Assembly: GCF_013402815.2 (NCBI RefSeq)
Contig: NZ_CP084880.1
Coordinates: 248,001 to 312,000 of the forward strand
Length of the DNA: 64,000 nucleotides
Direction of reading: 5' to 3'
Source: Natrinema halophilum
GTDB taxonomy: Archaea > Halobacteriota > Halobacteria > Halobacteriales > Natrialbaceae
This document shows, piece after piece, positions 9,429-18,979 of this stretch (position 1 is its first letter; the number at the start of each line of letters is the position of its first letter). The notes beneath the pieces were generated by a model that saw only the letters and a program-made list of their open reading frames with translations, had not been told where the DNA came from and made no database searches. The translations under genes and the position numbers were made by a program.

Positions 9429-9887
9429 ATGACGAAGCACTTCGAAGATCTGAGTGAGGGAGAGACGTTCAATAGCGATTCGCACACGGTAACGAAACAG
9501 GAGATTATCTCGTTTGCAAAGCAGTTCGACCCGCAGCCATTTCACGTCGACGAAGCGGCAGCCGAGGACTCGATGTTCGGCGGACTAGTCGCCAGCGGAC
9601 TCCACACGCTCTCTATCGCCACTCGGTTGAGCATCGACGCCTGTCTGAGTAACATCGCGAACATGGGCGGCAGCGGGATGGACGAACTCAGGTGGTACAC
9701 GCCCGTCCGCCCCGGCGATACGCTTTCGGTACGCGTAGAAGTACTCGAGAAAACGCCGAGCAACAGCCACTCCGACCGCGGATACGTCGATCTAATGCGG
9801 CGTGCATACACCGACGACGACGAGGAAGTGATGTCGGTTATCTCGCACAACCTCGTTCGGCGGCGAGGGTCGGAAGAGGACGACTGA
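9429..9887 (+). CDS. MaoC family hot-dog dehydratase
   Basis: A 152-residue single hot-dog-fold protein. The hydratase-2 motif appears as FDPQPFHVDEAAA near residues 37-49, with the catalytic Asp and His, followed by FGGLVASGLHT. Family members hydrate 2-enoyl-CoA, often giving the R-3-hydroxyacyl-CoA, or act as related dehydratases. The gene stands alone on the plus strand after the hydratase fragment and before the relic rdfA-sph pair. Length and motif are complete, so it is probably functional; the substrate is unknown. Confidence 0.88.
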   Translation: MTKHFEDLSEGETFNSDSHTVTKQEIISFAKQFDPQPFHVDEAAAEDSMFGGLVASGLHTLSIATRLSIDACLSNIANMGGSGMDELRWYTPVRPGDTLSVRVEVLEKTPSNSHSDRGYVDLMRRAYTDDDEEVMSVISHNLVRRRGSEEDD

Positions 9888-10029
9888 CGGGCCTCGTTTC
9901 GGGCCATCTCACGTTCAATGAGTGTCGACACTCGAAGGCCGCCATCGCCATATCTTCGTCCGGTTTTGTATCGGGATTCGACCGCGAAAGTGCCAGCAGG
10001 CGCTACTGCCGCTGGACGAATTATCCGGT

Positions 10030-10272
10030 TCAAACGCTTAAAGCAATAACTCTCGTTGACAGTCGGGCATCCGATTCGACATCCGCCTTGATCGAGGCAT
10101 TGTCGCTGCCGAGCGTGGCCATGATTCCGTTGAGAAACGATGTTCGGTTGGTCGCGTGCCGCCCTGCAAGCACCGTCACTCCGGGTGAGAATTCGACCGC
10201 GGCCTGATCGATACCGCCGACGTTGTTCACATCGACTGTAATGTCTCTGTGTAGCTTTACGTCACTATCCAT
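10030..10272 (-). pseudogene. Sph SMC-like protein, N-terminal fragment
   Basis: Eighty residues matching the start of the intact sph at 866-2806: 'DVNNVGGIDQAAVEFSPGV', then the atypical P-loop GRHATNRTSFL, then SDNASIKADV. The alignment ends abruptly and a stop follows; the coiled coil, zinc hook and Walker B are gone. Together with the rdfA fragment just upstream it is the remnant of a second rdfA-sph locus in the same gene order. Confidence 0.85.
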
Positions 10273-10428
10273 TTACCGACAGGTTGGCGGTTTCAGTACA
10301 TAAACGTACGGCTTTCCCCGTTCCCTCGGACCGGTCGCGCGCTCGCGACCGAGTTGCTCGCGTTGCCAGCGACTGAACGACTGGCCGACAGGAGTCAAAC
10401 GGCAGGCCTGCAGGTACCGACAGCGATA

Positions 10429-10662
10429 TCATTGATCCAGTTGGGCACAGTCACACTGCACGTCCTCGTCGATATCCCCGATATCAAATTGGGCCCCACA
10501 CTCTTCACAGATGACGCTCATGTCGACGAACACGCCCGGGGTTTGAATACCGATGTGATCGGTGTCGGCAAGCCGTTCGTGTCTGTCCTCGGCGACGGTG
10601 ACGAGGCGACTCCGGAGTTGCTGGACGTTCGACTGCGCCTGTTCGACGCGATCGGTGTTCTA
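10429..10662 (-). pseudogene. RdfA C-terminal fragment
   Basis: On the minus strand an open stretch without a start codon encodes a helix VQQLRSRLVTVAEDR, then PGVFVDMSVICEECGAQFDI and a final CDCAQ. This aligns with the C-terminal helix and zinc motif of the intact RdfA at 3227-3889 (SVMIQITCPECGNTYRF). A TAG stop lies directly upstream, so about two thirds of the gene is lost. It precedes the sph fragment, the same order as the intact locus. Confidence 0.75.
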
Positions 10663-11446
10663 GCTGGCCTCGTGTTCATGTACGGTTTAATCAGGCAAAT
10701 ACGTGGAAATTGATCGCCTGGACCGTCTGCTATTTTTCAGTATCATCACAACTGTGAAGTGGCCGTTTATCTATATCACCGGTACCACTGTGAGGGAACC
10801 GTTTGACGGGGCCTTCTATGCTAGCTGGTTACACGGCTCGGATGCTGATCGAATGCTATCTATCGTACTTGGGCGGGGAATTCGACTTTTTAACCTGATC
10901 GAGTTCCGTTACGCCGCGGGTATTCGACAGTAGAAGTCCGTGGTTCATCGTGACGAAGTTCCGTGACGTCGGCTAGTTGAGTGCTGGTTGAACAGACGTG
11001 AGAATACGCTTCTTGTTGGCGAACCGTGAGCTCTCTCGACCCAGCGACTGAAATATCCCAGGTCCGCAGGAAGGTGTGCGTGGCTCGATACGAACCTGAT
11101 TCTGGAAGCAACTGTGAAACAGATCGAATTCGACCCTCACCCTTCGGTCAGCGGGGGGAATCGGGGCTGTGAAACCCCTAGCGAGTGATCCAACCGGCGT
11201 GGTCGATACGAACTTCGGATCGGTAATCTACAGTCGGCAGTCGGGCCAGCGTCGTAGACGGCTTGAATAGCCCCCACTATAACACGCAACGGCCTCACCA
11301 GCCACTCAACGGACGACCACCAGCGGAGATGCTAAACAGTGCCCGTTCAAGTGTTTCCTAAACGCGGACTGTGAAATGTGACCCGTACCGTCTTCTCCGG
11401 ATCAGGAGTATATCGCATCAACTATTGTTAGTTCGATTACTATTCA
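10663..11446. other. Gene-poor spacer
   Basis: Several short open frames exist on both strands but none shows a recognisable domain, a plausible start or consistent coding character. No terminal repeats or structured RNA were obvious. The sequence becomes AT-richer toward 11400, entering the lower-GC block that follows. Confidence 0.4.
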
Positions 11447-12610
11447 TCATGACTGGCCAGGCGTTTGATCATCGGTTTGATCTTTCTCACGACTTTCTTC
11501 GTAGGATTCGAGGAACCGATCTGCGATTGTATTCCGCATCACTGCCCGAGTTCCGCCTCCAGTCTGAAACATCCAGACATCGCCAATATACTCAAAGAAA
11601 GGAGTATTCGTATAAATACCGTGGCCTCCAGTGATGGCCATCGCCGTATCAGTCGCCTCTTTTCCAGCCTTTGCTGCCTCTAGCTTGGTAGTTGCAGATA
11701 CTAGTGGAGTAAGGTCATCATCTATTACTTTGGTTACCGCTCGGTCGCGAAGTGCCTTCGCACTCTCGAGACGGGCATAAGCATCAGCAATTCGCCATCG
11801 ATTTCCCTGAAAGTCAGTCACATACCCTTTATCTCCAATTTCCCGTTGACTGGCATAATGTAATGCACGATCTAGTGCATACTCTCCAGTACCTATAAGA
11901 CCGCTGGCATTTCCGACCCTCGATTCGTCCCAAGCCGTTGTGAATGCTTCGAATCCATCACCAATCTCTCCAAGAACCTGGTCATCGGGGACAACACAGT
12001 CATCGAGTTCAGCATCCCAAGTAGGAATCTCCCGACCTCCAACGATACCGTATTGCTTCGTCGGTGTATAGCCTGGATTATCTTGATGAACGATAAATGT
12101 CGTCAATTGGTCGTCGACCGTGGCCCAGACAAGGATGATGTCGGCTTCTGCCCCTTCGTGAAGCTGAGATTTTTTCCCGTTTATTTTGAACGTATCGCCC
12201 TCACGTTCGGCTGTCGTTTTCATCTTTTCGAAACTTGAGCCGGCTTCCGGTTCAGTGACAGCTACTGCGCCCATGATTTCTCCATTTGCCAACTTCGGAA
12301 GCAACTCTCCTTTCTGTCTCTCGTTACCGAGCTCTAAAATAATCCTAGCTATGTGGTAACTATTTCCATGGACGAGTTGGTGATACGGCCCAAGACCTTC
12401 TAGAACATGGTATCTGACAATCCCACCGTTGCCGAGTCCACCGTATTCTTCCGGTATTATCTGATTGCCACCAAGATGGCAAATCTTCTTGTATAAATCA
12501 TGTGGAAATTCATTCTTATCCCTATATTCACTTAATTCTTCAAAATGGTCCTCGATAAAGTCGCGGGCTTCATTTCTATACTGAACAGCCTTTTCCGAAG
12601 TGTTATTCAT
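11447..12610 (-). CDS. Acyl-CoA dehydrogenase family protein lacking the usual C-terminal Glu
   Basis: A 387-residue acyl-CoA dehydrogenase fold. The N-terminal domain has QIIPEEYGGLGNGG, the flavin region has VAVTEPEAGSSFEKM and INGKKSQLHEG, and the C-terminus has ITGGHGIYT. At the position where most family members have an EGT..I motif with the catalytic Glu, this protein reads MFQTGGGTRAVMR, so the canonical base is missing. It may use another residue, act on an unusual substrate, or have lost activity. The gene is divergent from an acyl-CoA synthetase at 12834 across a 220-bp spacer, and both use more A/T-ending codons than their neighbours, suggesting joint acquisition. Confidence 0.85.
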   Translation of the reverse strand: MNNTSEKAVQYRNEARDFIEDHFEELSEYRDKNEFPHDLYKKICHLGGNQIIPEEYGGLGNGGIVRYHVLEGLGPYHQLVHGNSYHIARIILELGNERQKGELLPKLANGEIMGAVAVTEPEAGSSFEKMKTTAEREGDTFKINGKKSQLHEGAEADIILVWATVDDQLTTFIVHQDNPGYTPTKQYGIVGGREIPTWDAELDDCVVPDDQVLGEIGDGFEAFTTAWDESRVGNASGLIGTGEYALDRALHYASQREIGDKGYVTDFQGNRWRIADAYARLESAKALRDRAVTKVIDDDLTPLVSATTKLEAAKAGKEATDTAMAITGGHGIYTNTPFFEYIGDVWMFQTGGGTRAVMRNTIADRFLESYEESREKDQTDDQTPGQS

Positions 12611-12833
12611 CCTGTTAGTACAGTATATTGAAAATTACATAAAAGTTTGGGTGCTGTGGGGAACTATTGTTTGAATTAGCCGTTTTTGGACAAAGGGCGT
12701 CCGCCGTTTCTTGAATCAATTTCCATGTTGTGACAGTTCAATTCGATGATAACTGGCGATTCATCTGGGCCAATCAAATGCAATCTAAATACGACAAGGA
12801 AATTATTTATGGCCAAAGTTGAATACCAAATGT

Positions 12834-14432
12834 ATGGTAGTGCCTGACGAAGTTCGAGATTACCGACACTTGAAACCTCTCGTTCTAGGAGAATTCCCTA
12901 AGCGTGTGGTTGAGAGTCATCCACCGGAGAATCTCGCAATACGGGATCTCACATACAACGTTGACCTTACCTACCTTGAGTTTGCCGAGCGTATTGAATC
13001 CTTAGCCCAGACCCTTCGTGATTATAACGTTAACACTGATGATATCATAGCAATATATTCAAAAAATTCATATAAGCTGATCGAATCAATATTTGCAATT
13101 TGGAAATGCGGTGCAATCGCACTGCCCTTGAATTGGCGTCTAAATGAGGATACGCTATCGAATTTACGCCAAAAATACGATCCCAAACTCACGTTTGTTT
13201 CTTCTCGAGCCTCACCTATCCATGACCGTGGCAAACCTGACAAATTCATAGATATGGACGGAACCTATCCAGAGTTGAAACCGTTTGATGATGATCCAGC
13301 AGATATATCCTTACTATCGGAAATAGACGCACAGCCGGGCGATGAATACGAAATAGCAAATATATTTTTAACAGGAGGAACAACCGGAATTCCGAAAGGA
13401 GTTGCCTTATCGCATAAGGCGATAGTCGAATCAATCACGAATCAGATTATTCTAAATAAGGGGTTCCACGAACTGCATAACGATATCAGAACTCTATCAA
13501 CGGCACCACTCTTTCATGCAGGGGCGTTAATTAACGGACTCCTTCCCACAATGTACCTTGGCGGTACAAATATCATAATGGAGGAAGACAATCCCCTTGA
13601 AGATAGGTTGAAACACATCGACAATGAATGTGTATCCTATGTATTTATCGTGCCAACTGTGATGAATCGGATCCTTCGAAATAAACACTTGCTCAATAAA
13701 TATGATATTTCAAATCTCCATACGGTCTTTGACGGGGGAGAGCCTCACGATCCTGAAAAGCGACGTGAATTCATTGAACTCGTTGGATGTAATGTGACTA
13801 ACGCGGCGGCACAAACCGAAGCAGGAGCTAATGGAGGCTTCATCAACTACATTGATTATATGAATGATGATCCAAAATATCTGAATTGCTCCGCCGTTCG
13901 CACATCGATGCGTTGTGAAGTCGATGTGGTTGACGAGACTGGTGAATCAGTACCGCCAGGTGAAAGAGGCGAATTACTATTTCGAGGCGAGCATATGATG
14001 ACGGAATATTGGCAAGAGCCCGATAAAACAAGCGATAAAATCAAAGATGGTTGGCTTTACACAGGAGATATTGTAAGACGGTATTCTGATCACAGAATTC
14101 AATATATTGGGCGAAAAGATGATATTATCATCACGGGTGGAGAAAACGTCTCTGCTATCCTCGTAGAAGATACAATTGAAAAGCATCCTGACGTACAGGA
14201 AGCAGCTGTGTTCGGTGTTGATGACGAAGAATGGGGAGAGGCAATTACCTCTGCAATCGTACTAAAGAATAATAAGGAATTGACTGAGAACGATATAATA
14301 CAGTTTACAAAAAAGCACCTGGCAAGTTATCAAGCTCCAAAATACATTTGGTTCATTGATACAATTGACAAGAATGCCGTGGGTAAGAAACAACGGTTTA
14401 AAGTAAAAGACCGATATTTAGATCGAAAATAG
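12834..14432 (+). CDS. AMP-dependent acyl-CoA synthetase
   Basis: ANL-superfamily adenylating enzyme of about 532 residues, converting a carboxylic acid, ATP and CoA to acyl-CoA. The adenylate-binding signature appears as FLTGGTTGIPKGV, followed by STAPLFHAG, the YTGD motif, the GRKDD hinge and the C-terminal VGKKQR carrying the catalytic Lys. ATG at 12834 is preferred over an in-frame TTG at 12819. Codon use is markedly AT-rich compared with flanking genes, like the divergent dehydrogenase at 11447, so the two probably arrived together and may act on the same acid. The acid itself is unknown. Confidence 0.9.
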   Translation: MVVPDEVRDYRHLKPLVLGEFPKRVVESHPPENLAIRDLTYNVDLTYLEFAERIESLAQTLRDYNVNTDDIIAIYSKNSYKLIESIFAIWKCGAIALPLNWRLNEDTLSNLRQKYDPKLTFVSSRASPIHDRGKPDKFIDMDGTYPELKPFDDDPADISLLSEIDAQPGDEYEIANIFLTGGTTGIPKGVALSHKAIVESITNQIILNKGFHELHNDIRTLSTAPLFHAGALINGLLPTMYLGGTNIIMEEDNPLEDRLKHIDNECVSYVFIVPTVMNRILRNKHLLNKYDISNLHTVFDGGEPHDPEKRREFIELVGCNVTNAAAQTEAGANGGFINYIDYMNDDPKYLNCSAVRTSMRCEVDVVDETGESVPPGERGELLFRGEHMMTEYWQEPDKTSDKIKDGWLYTGDIVRRYSDHRIQYIGRKDDIIITGGENVSAILVEDTIEKHPDVQEAAVFGVDDEEWGEAITSAIVLKNNKELTENDIIQFTKKHLASYQAPKYIWFIDTIDKNAVGKKQRFKVKDRYLDRK

Positions 14433-15172
14433 AATGTAGCTGATTTATTAGCGGCAGACTACGGGGATGAATCTTCACGGAGAACGGTTTACGCGTTAGA
14501 GGCGACAGTCCCCGATCGAATTACATCGAGTACGAGGCGAAGCCACACGATGAAGAAGGTGAGACATCCGTGACGCACTCCCAGGGCGGGCGACGTTATT
14601 CGATCCGTTTGGCCAAGCATCGCCCCTCTTTTGTGAGCGATGAACTGAATGACTGCGACGGCTTATCAGGACGACATCTCGGAAGCAGTAGGTGGAAATA
14701 AAAACACAGGCTGAAGCCACCTCATTCGATGTTGAATGTCGGCTCACTGCCCTTCTTCCCCCAGAGCGTACGAAACCCACGCCAAAGACATCCGTGGTCG
14801 AGCGTGAGGGGTTACTTCTGCTCCCACTGCTTGTGGTCGTCACGTCCGACTTCGCTGAACACTCTCCGACTTCTGATGCAGTTACAATTCTACTTCCGAA
14901 GGTACGCTCTCTCCGGGAAATTTCTATCAGCAGTCGACTCCGCCGTTCGCTGAGCACCTCCGTGACCTCATCGAGTATTCCGCTCGACGAGGTGATGACA
15001 TCTCCCACCATCACTGTGCAATCCAACCGGGTTAGAAGCGTGATCGTTGCTGATGGAACCGTACTGTGGTGGCACGAAATGCTTTCTGAGGAGCACACAG
15101 CGCGTCACGAGGTGCAGGCTGAAGCGAGAGTGGCCAGCGTAACTACTGAACGACCGGAAGGAACGTCTCGAT
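14433..15172. other. Gene-poor or decayed stretch
   Basis: Overlapping frames on both strands (for example 14496-15098 minus and 14692-15183 plus) look low-complexity and match no family I recognise. Short coding-like pieces change frame repeatedly, as in a decayed gene or IS element, but no terminal inverted repeats or transposase motif could be pinned down. Confidence 0.4.
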
Positions 15173-15451
15173 CTAGTCGCTAGCGGAACTCTCTCCGCAC
15201 CTGTGTGCCAGGGGGTACTCGTGGTCAAACATTGCGCGAATGTGATGAAGGATGAATTCCGGAGTCCATGCTGGAGCATCACTGCCAATAGGTGATGATG
15301 GAGTGTTCAGCACCACTGACAACACTTCCCGGGTGAGAGTGAACACCGACGCAAACTGGTGATGAGAAGCGTCGTTGTGAACTACGAGAGTGCGTTCGAA
15401 GTCTACATCCAGCCAATCGTCGGTAGTGTGGTTCGAAAGCCGAACACGCAA
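15173..15451 (-). CDS. Hypothetical protein or remnant
   Basis: A 92-residue minus-strand frame with natural-looking composition (DDWLDVDFERTLVVHNDASH, then EFILHHIRAMFDHEYPLA). I do not recognise a family. The frame can be extended upstream without a clear start codon, and no ribosome binding site is obvious, so it may be the C-terminal part of a decayed gene. Confidence that it is expressed is low. Confidence 0.3.
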   Translation of the reverse strand: MRVRLSNHTTDDWLDVDFERTLVVHNDASHHQFASVFTLTREVLSVVLNTPSSPIGSDAPAWTPEFILHHIRAMFDHEYPLAHRCGESSASD

Positions 15452-15710
15452 TTTTTGGCGCAGAGTCGTCGCTCAGATTGAGACATATACCATAAGTTGT
15501 TAGACATTTCTTGGGTCTTACTTCTCTGGCAGATGTGCCAGCAACCGCACCTCACCGACACGGTCCAACCTTTGCCCTTGTTCATAATATAAAACAATGC
15601 AAATTACAAAAATACAAACTATATATCAAACCAATAGAACCAATCGAGAAATGAAATTTTATATTTTCACTTCGGCGACGAACGGCGCTTCGGCCGAACG
15701 GTGACGGATA

Positions 15711-16994
15711 TCAGTCCACTAAGGAACACTCTGAGGACGGCGGAACGGCGACAGACTCGCCTTCGACAGGAATCACTTCGGCGAGGCCGTAGTAGTCGAA
15801 CTCGTCGACCGGCCCCATTCGTCCCTGAATCGTGTACTCCTGGATGCCCTGGTGATCCTCCTCGCGCAGGCGGATCGTGCCCTCGGGCGCCTCGTACTCG
15901 AATCCCTCGAGGGCATCGACGACATCGTCAGTATTCTTGCTACCCGCTTTGTCGGCGCCCTCTTTGACGATGTCCACGAACTGGTACCCCTCGCTCGCAA
16001 ACCCTATTGGCGTGCGGTCGTATTCCTCCTGAAAGCTCGACACGTAGTTGTTGTTCACCTCCGTGTCGGGGAATGAGGGGTAGTACGTCGCGGTCAACAG
16101 GCACTCCGGCATGTCTTCGCCCAACGCTGCCGGAACGTCTGGAAAGGCCGCGGTTCCGACGGCACAGAACTGCGGTCCGTCGTCCGACTGAAGCGATTCC
16201 ATCTCGAACAGATCGACGCTGTTGGCTTGCTGAATGAACGTGATCAGGTCGCCCGAGAATAGGCCAGTGTGTAGAACGTCGGGTTCGGCGTCCGAGATTG
16301 CCTGTATCTCGTTCTGGTAGTTCCCTTTACCTAACTGGGTGAACGTCTCGTAAGCTACCTCGACGTCGTGATTTTCGTCCATATACGACGTGAACTCCTC
16401 CCACGATTCGTGTCCGAACGTGTAATCCGGGTTGATGCCAGCGATCGTGTCTATCTCGTCACCATATTGGTCGATCAAGATGTCCGCCATTGCCCGACCG
16501 TTATCGGTGAGATTGGCTTGCGCGCGGAAGGTCGTCCGCTGACAGTCGCCCATCTGAAGGTTCATCGACTGTGTGTTGCAAACCAGCAGGGTGTTCCTGG
16601 ATGCACAGAATTCCGACACGGCGATTGCGCTGTTGCTCGTCTCCATTCCGGTGATCGCGTCGACGTTATCCTCTTCGATCAGCTTGCGCGCGCGGGTGAC
16701 GGCCGTGTCGGGATTCGCCTCGGAATCCTCGTGAATGAGTTCGACGTTGTACCCCTCGTCCGCCTCGTTAATCTGTTTCGCTGCGAGATCTGCTCCCCGT
16801 CGCAGCGGCGGTCCCATCGACGAGAAGACGCCCGAGTGGACGCCGATGACGCCGATTTTCAAGGTTTCATCGTCGCTGTCACTATTCCCGAGACAGCCAG
16901 AGAGGCCCATTGCCGTGCCAGCACTGAGCACACCCGTGGATTTCAGTAAACTTCGCCGGTCGATATTGTCTAATTTCAACACATTAGTAAACAA
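15711..16994 (-). CDS. ABC transporter substrate-binding lipoprotein, branched-chain amino acid (LivK) type
   Basis: Periplasmic-binding-protein-like receptor of 427 residues. The N-terminus carries a Tat lipoprotein signal (DRRSLLKS, a hydrophobic stretch, then LSGCLG with the lipid-anchored Cys near residue 33). The mature part begins TLKIGVIGVHSGVFSSMG and follows the type I binding fold of amino acid, amide and urea receptors. It would sit on the outer face of the membrane and deliver a ligand to a permease; no permease or ATPase genes are nearby. The start is a TTG at 16994 or a GTG at 16982; no ATG fits. An AT-rich promoter-like segment lies just upstream, consistent with a leaderless transcript. 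Confidence 0.88.
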   Translation of the reverse strand: MFTNVLKLDNIDRRSLLKSTGVLSAGTAMGLSGCLGNSDSDDETLKIGVIGVHSGVFSSMGPPLRRGADLAAKQINEADEGYNVELIHEDSEANPDTAVTRARKLIEEDNVDAITGMETSNSAIAVSEFCASRNTLLVCNTQSMNLQMGDCQRTTFRAQANLTDNGRAMADILIDQYGDEIDTIAGINPDYTFGHESWEEFTSYMDENHDVEVAYETFTQLGKGNYQNEIQAISDAEPDVLHTGLFSGDLITFIQQANSVDLFEMESLQSDDGPQFCAVGTAAFPDVPAALGEDMPECLLTATYYPSFPDTEVNNNYVSSFQEEYDRTPIGFASEGYQFVDIVKEGADKAGSKNTDDVVDALEGFEYEAPEGTIRLREEDHQGIQEYTIQGRMGPVDEFDYYGLAEVIPVEGESVAVPPSSECSLVD

Positions 16995-17137
16995 ATGCCA
17001 GTATACTAATTATTTTTTTGGCCAATTTTGATACGCGCATATACTGGAGCAATGAACCGTAAATTGGCACCGCCATCTATCTATAACTCGTCGCACAAAA
17101 TCAGATAGCGTCTGAAACTGCGCAACGAAATATACCA

Positions 17138-17533
17138 GTGTGTATCGACGCGTATCCAGATACGGATACTGAGGTCTTCCGAATCGGGGCTGCAGATGAT
17201 ATCCTCCGTCTTCAGGCGAACGCCCACGAAACGGAATATACGATACCGGAACTCGTCGATGCAACTGGGGTTACTCGATCAACGGTATGGCGAGCCATCG
17301 AACTTCTCGACAACACCGGAGCCATACGAATCCGGGAGATCCCGCAACGGAACTATGTCGCTATCAACCCGGATCGACTACACAATCCGGACGAGTACCA
17401 ACTGCGAGTGATCGATATCGAAACGCTCGAGCGACTCGTGGATTCGGTGACCGAAAGTAGTGATCTCGAAATTCGATTTTCGATTGAAAGATGTCGTGTT
17501 CTCGTTTCCCAGGACGAGGTACGGGTTGCTTGA
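17138..17533 (+). CDS. Winged-helix DNA-binding protein, apparently truncated
   Basis: A 131-residue protein from GTG at 17138. Residues 18-70 form a helix-turn-helix domain (ILRLQANAHETEYTIPELVD, then ATGVTRSTVWRAIELL) with a short wing ending NYVAINPDRL. In haloarchaea this N-terminal type is often fused to a nucleotidyltransferase domain with a GS..RG..R..SD.D motif; here that motif is absent and the chain ends after a short divergent tail. It may be a shortened member of an antitoxin or regulator family. Divergent from the solute-binding protein gene, it could regulate it (inference). Confidence 0.65.
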   Translation: MCIDAYPDTDTEVFRIGAADDILRLQANAHETEYTIPELVDATGVTRSTVWRAIELLDNTGAIRIREIPQRNYVAINPDRLHNPDEYQLRVIDIETLERLVDSVTESSDLEIRFSIERCRVLVSQDEVRVA

Positions 17534-17574
17534 CTAGCGCTAGCGACTGCAGATGCGAGTATGCAGCCGCACTA

Positions 17575-18375
17575 TCACAATTCTTCGTCTTTCTCCCAAT
17601 CCGGGCGCGGCGTTGGCGACGGAAGGTCGGCAACTGCAGTTCGGAGCTCCTCCTCAGTCGTCCATGAGAAACACCGATCATGTAATTCGAATTTGCGAAA
17701 CTTGTTGAGGTGAACCCAGCTGTACGTTGCGGGTTCCCCTCCCTCGTCCTTCCGGACGGTGATCACGTCCCAGACATCTTGGTCAGCGATGTTAACGCCA
17801 GTGTCCTGCGCACGTTCAATGACCGAGTCAACTTTCGCTTGGATCTTGTCCTCTGACAACTCGTCCGTGAACGCGATTTCGAGGGCTGCTTGGATAACAT
17901 GGTATTTCGACTCGAGATTCGCGTCAGTGACCCATGAGTAGTCACGTGGGAACACATACGATTTGTCGAAATACGGTGAGTCGTCGATCTCTCCTAGTTC
18001 CGATGCTTCGCCACCGCTTTCCTTCTCGAAGATGCCAACGATGTAGTCGCTGTACGTCGCCAGCAGTGAAAACATGATATCGAACGTATTGAGCCGTTCA
18101 GTCGGAAGTTCGATGAGATCCCCCATAATAAACGGATAGGCCCCAAGTTGCTTCGTAAGCTCGTTCTGTACGGCGCGGAGGTGACGGATGTAGGGGTTGC
18201 GATAGCTACCAAGGATGAAGTACGACGTCCGTTGACTCCAGAGATATGGCAATTCCCGCTGGATAAAGCGCCACACCTCTCGTTTCTCTGCAGGCTCGAG
18301 TTCGATATCACCGACTGCTTCATGAACTATCGTCATAATATCCGCAGCATCGGGCGGGGGATTCGGATCACTCAT
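17575..18375 (-). CDS. Hypothetical haloarchaeal protein
   Basis: A 266-residue soluble, acidic protein from ATG at 18375 (MSDPNPPPDAADIM). I do not recognise a characterised domain. It is rich in aromatic residues and contains LPYLWSQRTSYFILGSYRNP and FDKSYVFPRDYSWVTD segments. It is divergent from a winged-helix regulator gene at 18491; the two probably share a promoter region of about 115 bp and may work together. The surrounding toxin-antitoxin-like relics make a role in a mobile or defence cluster possible but unproven. Confidence 0.7.
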   Translation of the reverse strand: MSDPNPPPDAADIMTIVHEAVGDIELEPAEKREVWRFIQRELPYLWSQRTSYFILGSYRNPYIRHLRAVQNELTKQLGAYPFIMGDLIELPTERLNTFDIMFSLLATYSDYIVGIFEKESGGEASELGEIDDSPYFDKSYVFPRDYSWVTDANLESKYHVIQAALEIAFTDELSEDKIQAKVDSVIERAQDTGVNIADQDVWDVITVRKDEGGEPATYSWVHLNKFRKFELHDRCFSWTTEEELRTAVADLPSPTPRPDWEKDEEL

Positions 18376-18490
18376 CAGCTCACGGTTCAAACCAGAACAC
18401 CTTATCGCTTCTGAACCACATTGGCTTTTCTTATAATAGCCAACTTGGATGCCCCAAACCATTATAGCATCGCTCCCCGTAGGAGCACAT

Positions 18491-18979
18491 ATGAGCGAGA
18501 GTCACACTGGAACACCCGATTCGGGGCCGTTCGCGGAACAGCAGCGACTGTTCAAGTTGCTGTCCCAGGATACGCGTCACCTCATCATCCAGGAACTCCT
18601 TGGCCATCCCACTCATCTCATGTCGCTTGCGGAGCTCGAGTACATGACTGGAAAGAGCCAGGCAGCGATCAAAGACCAACTTGAGACGTTGATCGAAGCA
18701 GGGATCGTCGCACGGTACACTTACGAACCGAGTCACGGAACGCGTAATCTCCCATCGCAGTTCTACGGCTTCACGGAACGCGGCGTTGAGATTCTCCACG
18801 ACTACAAGTATCTGCGTGGCCTCCCAGCCGCCCGCGCTCTTTACGAGAATACTCGTAAAACTGAGAAGATCGAGCGCCACGAAGCGGCACCGCGCCCAGA
18901 ACTTCCAGTCGCTGTCGCAGACGCACTCGAGTTCGACGAACCCGATCTAGACGTCGCCGATGTTAGCCCGAACCAATAA
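18491..18979 (+). CDS. ArsR-like winged-helix regulator, probably shortened by a frameshift
   Basis: A 162-residue protein from ATG at 18491. The core is a winged helix (LFKLLSQDTRHLIIQELL, then LAELEYMTGKSQAAIKDQLE and LIEAGIVARY). The frame ends DVADVSPNQ at 18979, but the -1 frame is open from 18967 to 19200 and continues naturally as a helical tail, suggesting the original protein was about 70 residues longer. The DNA-binding domain itself is intact, so the product may still bind DNA. It is divergent from the hypothetical gene at 17575. Confidence 0.7.
   Translation: MSESHTGTPDSGPFAEQQRLFKLLSQDTRHLIIQELLGHPTHLMSLAELEYMTGKSQAAIKDQLETLIEAGIVARYTYEPSHGTRNLPSQFYGFTERGVEILHDYKYLRGLPAARALYENTRKTEKIERHEAAPRPELPVAVADALEFDEPDLDVADVSPNQ

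Noticed and set aside
10354-10713. 119-residue plus-strand frame
   Set aside because: It overlaps the RdfA C-terminal remnant on the minus strand, which has the recognisable zinc motif; the plus frame has no domain.
14496-15183. Possible transposase in the 14.5-15.2 kb region
   Set aside because: Frames on both strands were read and no DDE, zinc-finger or terminal-repeat signature could be placed, so it is left as a gene-poor stretch.
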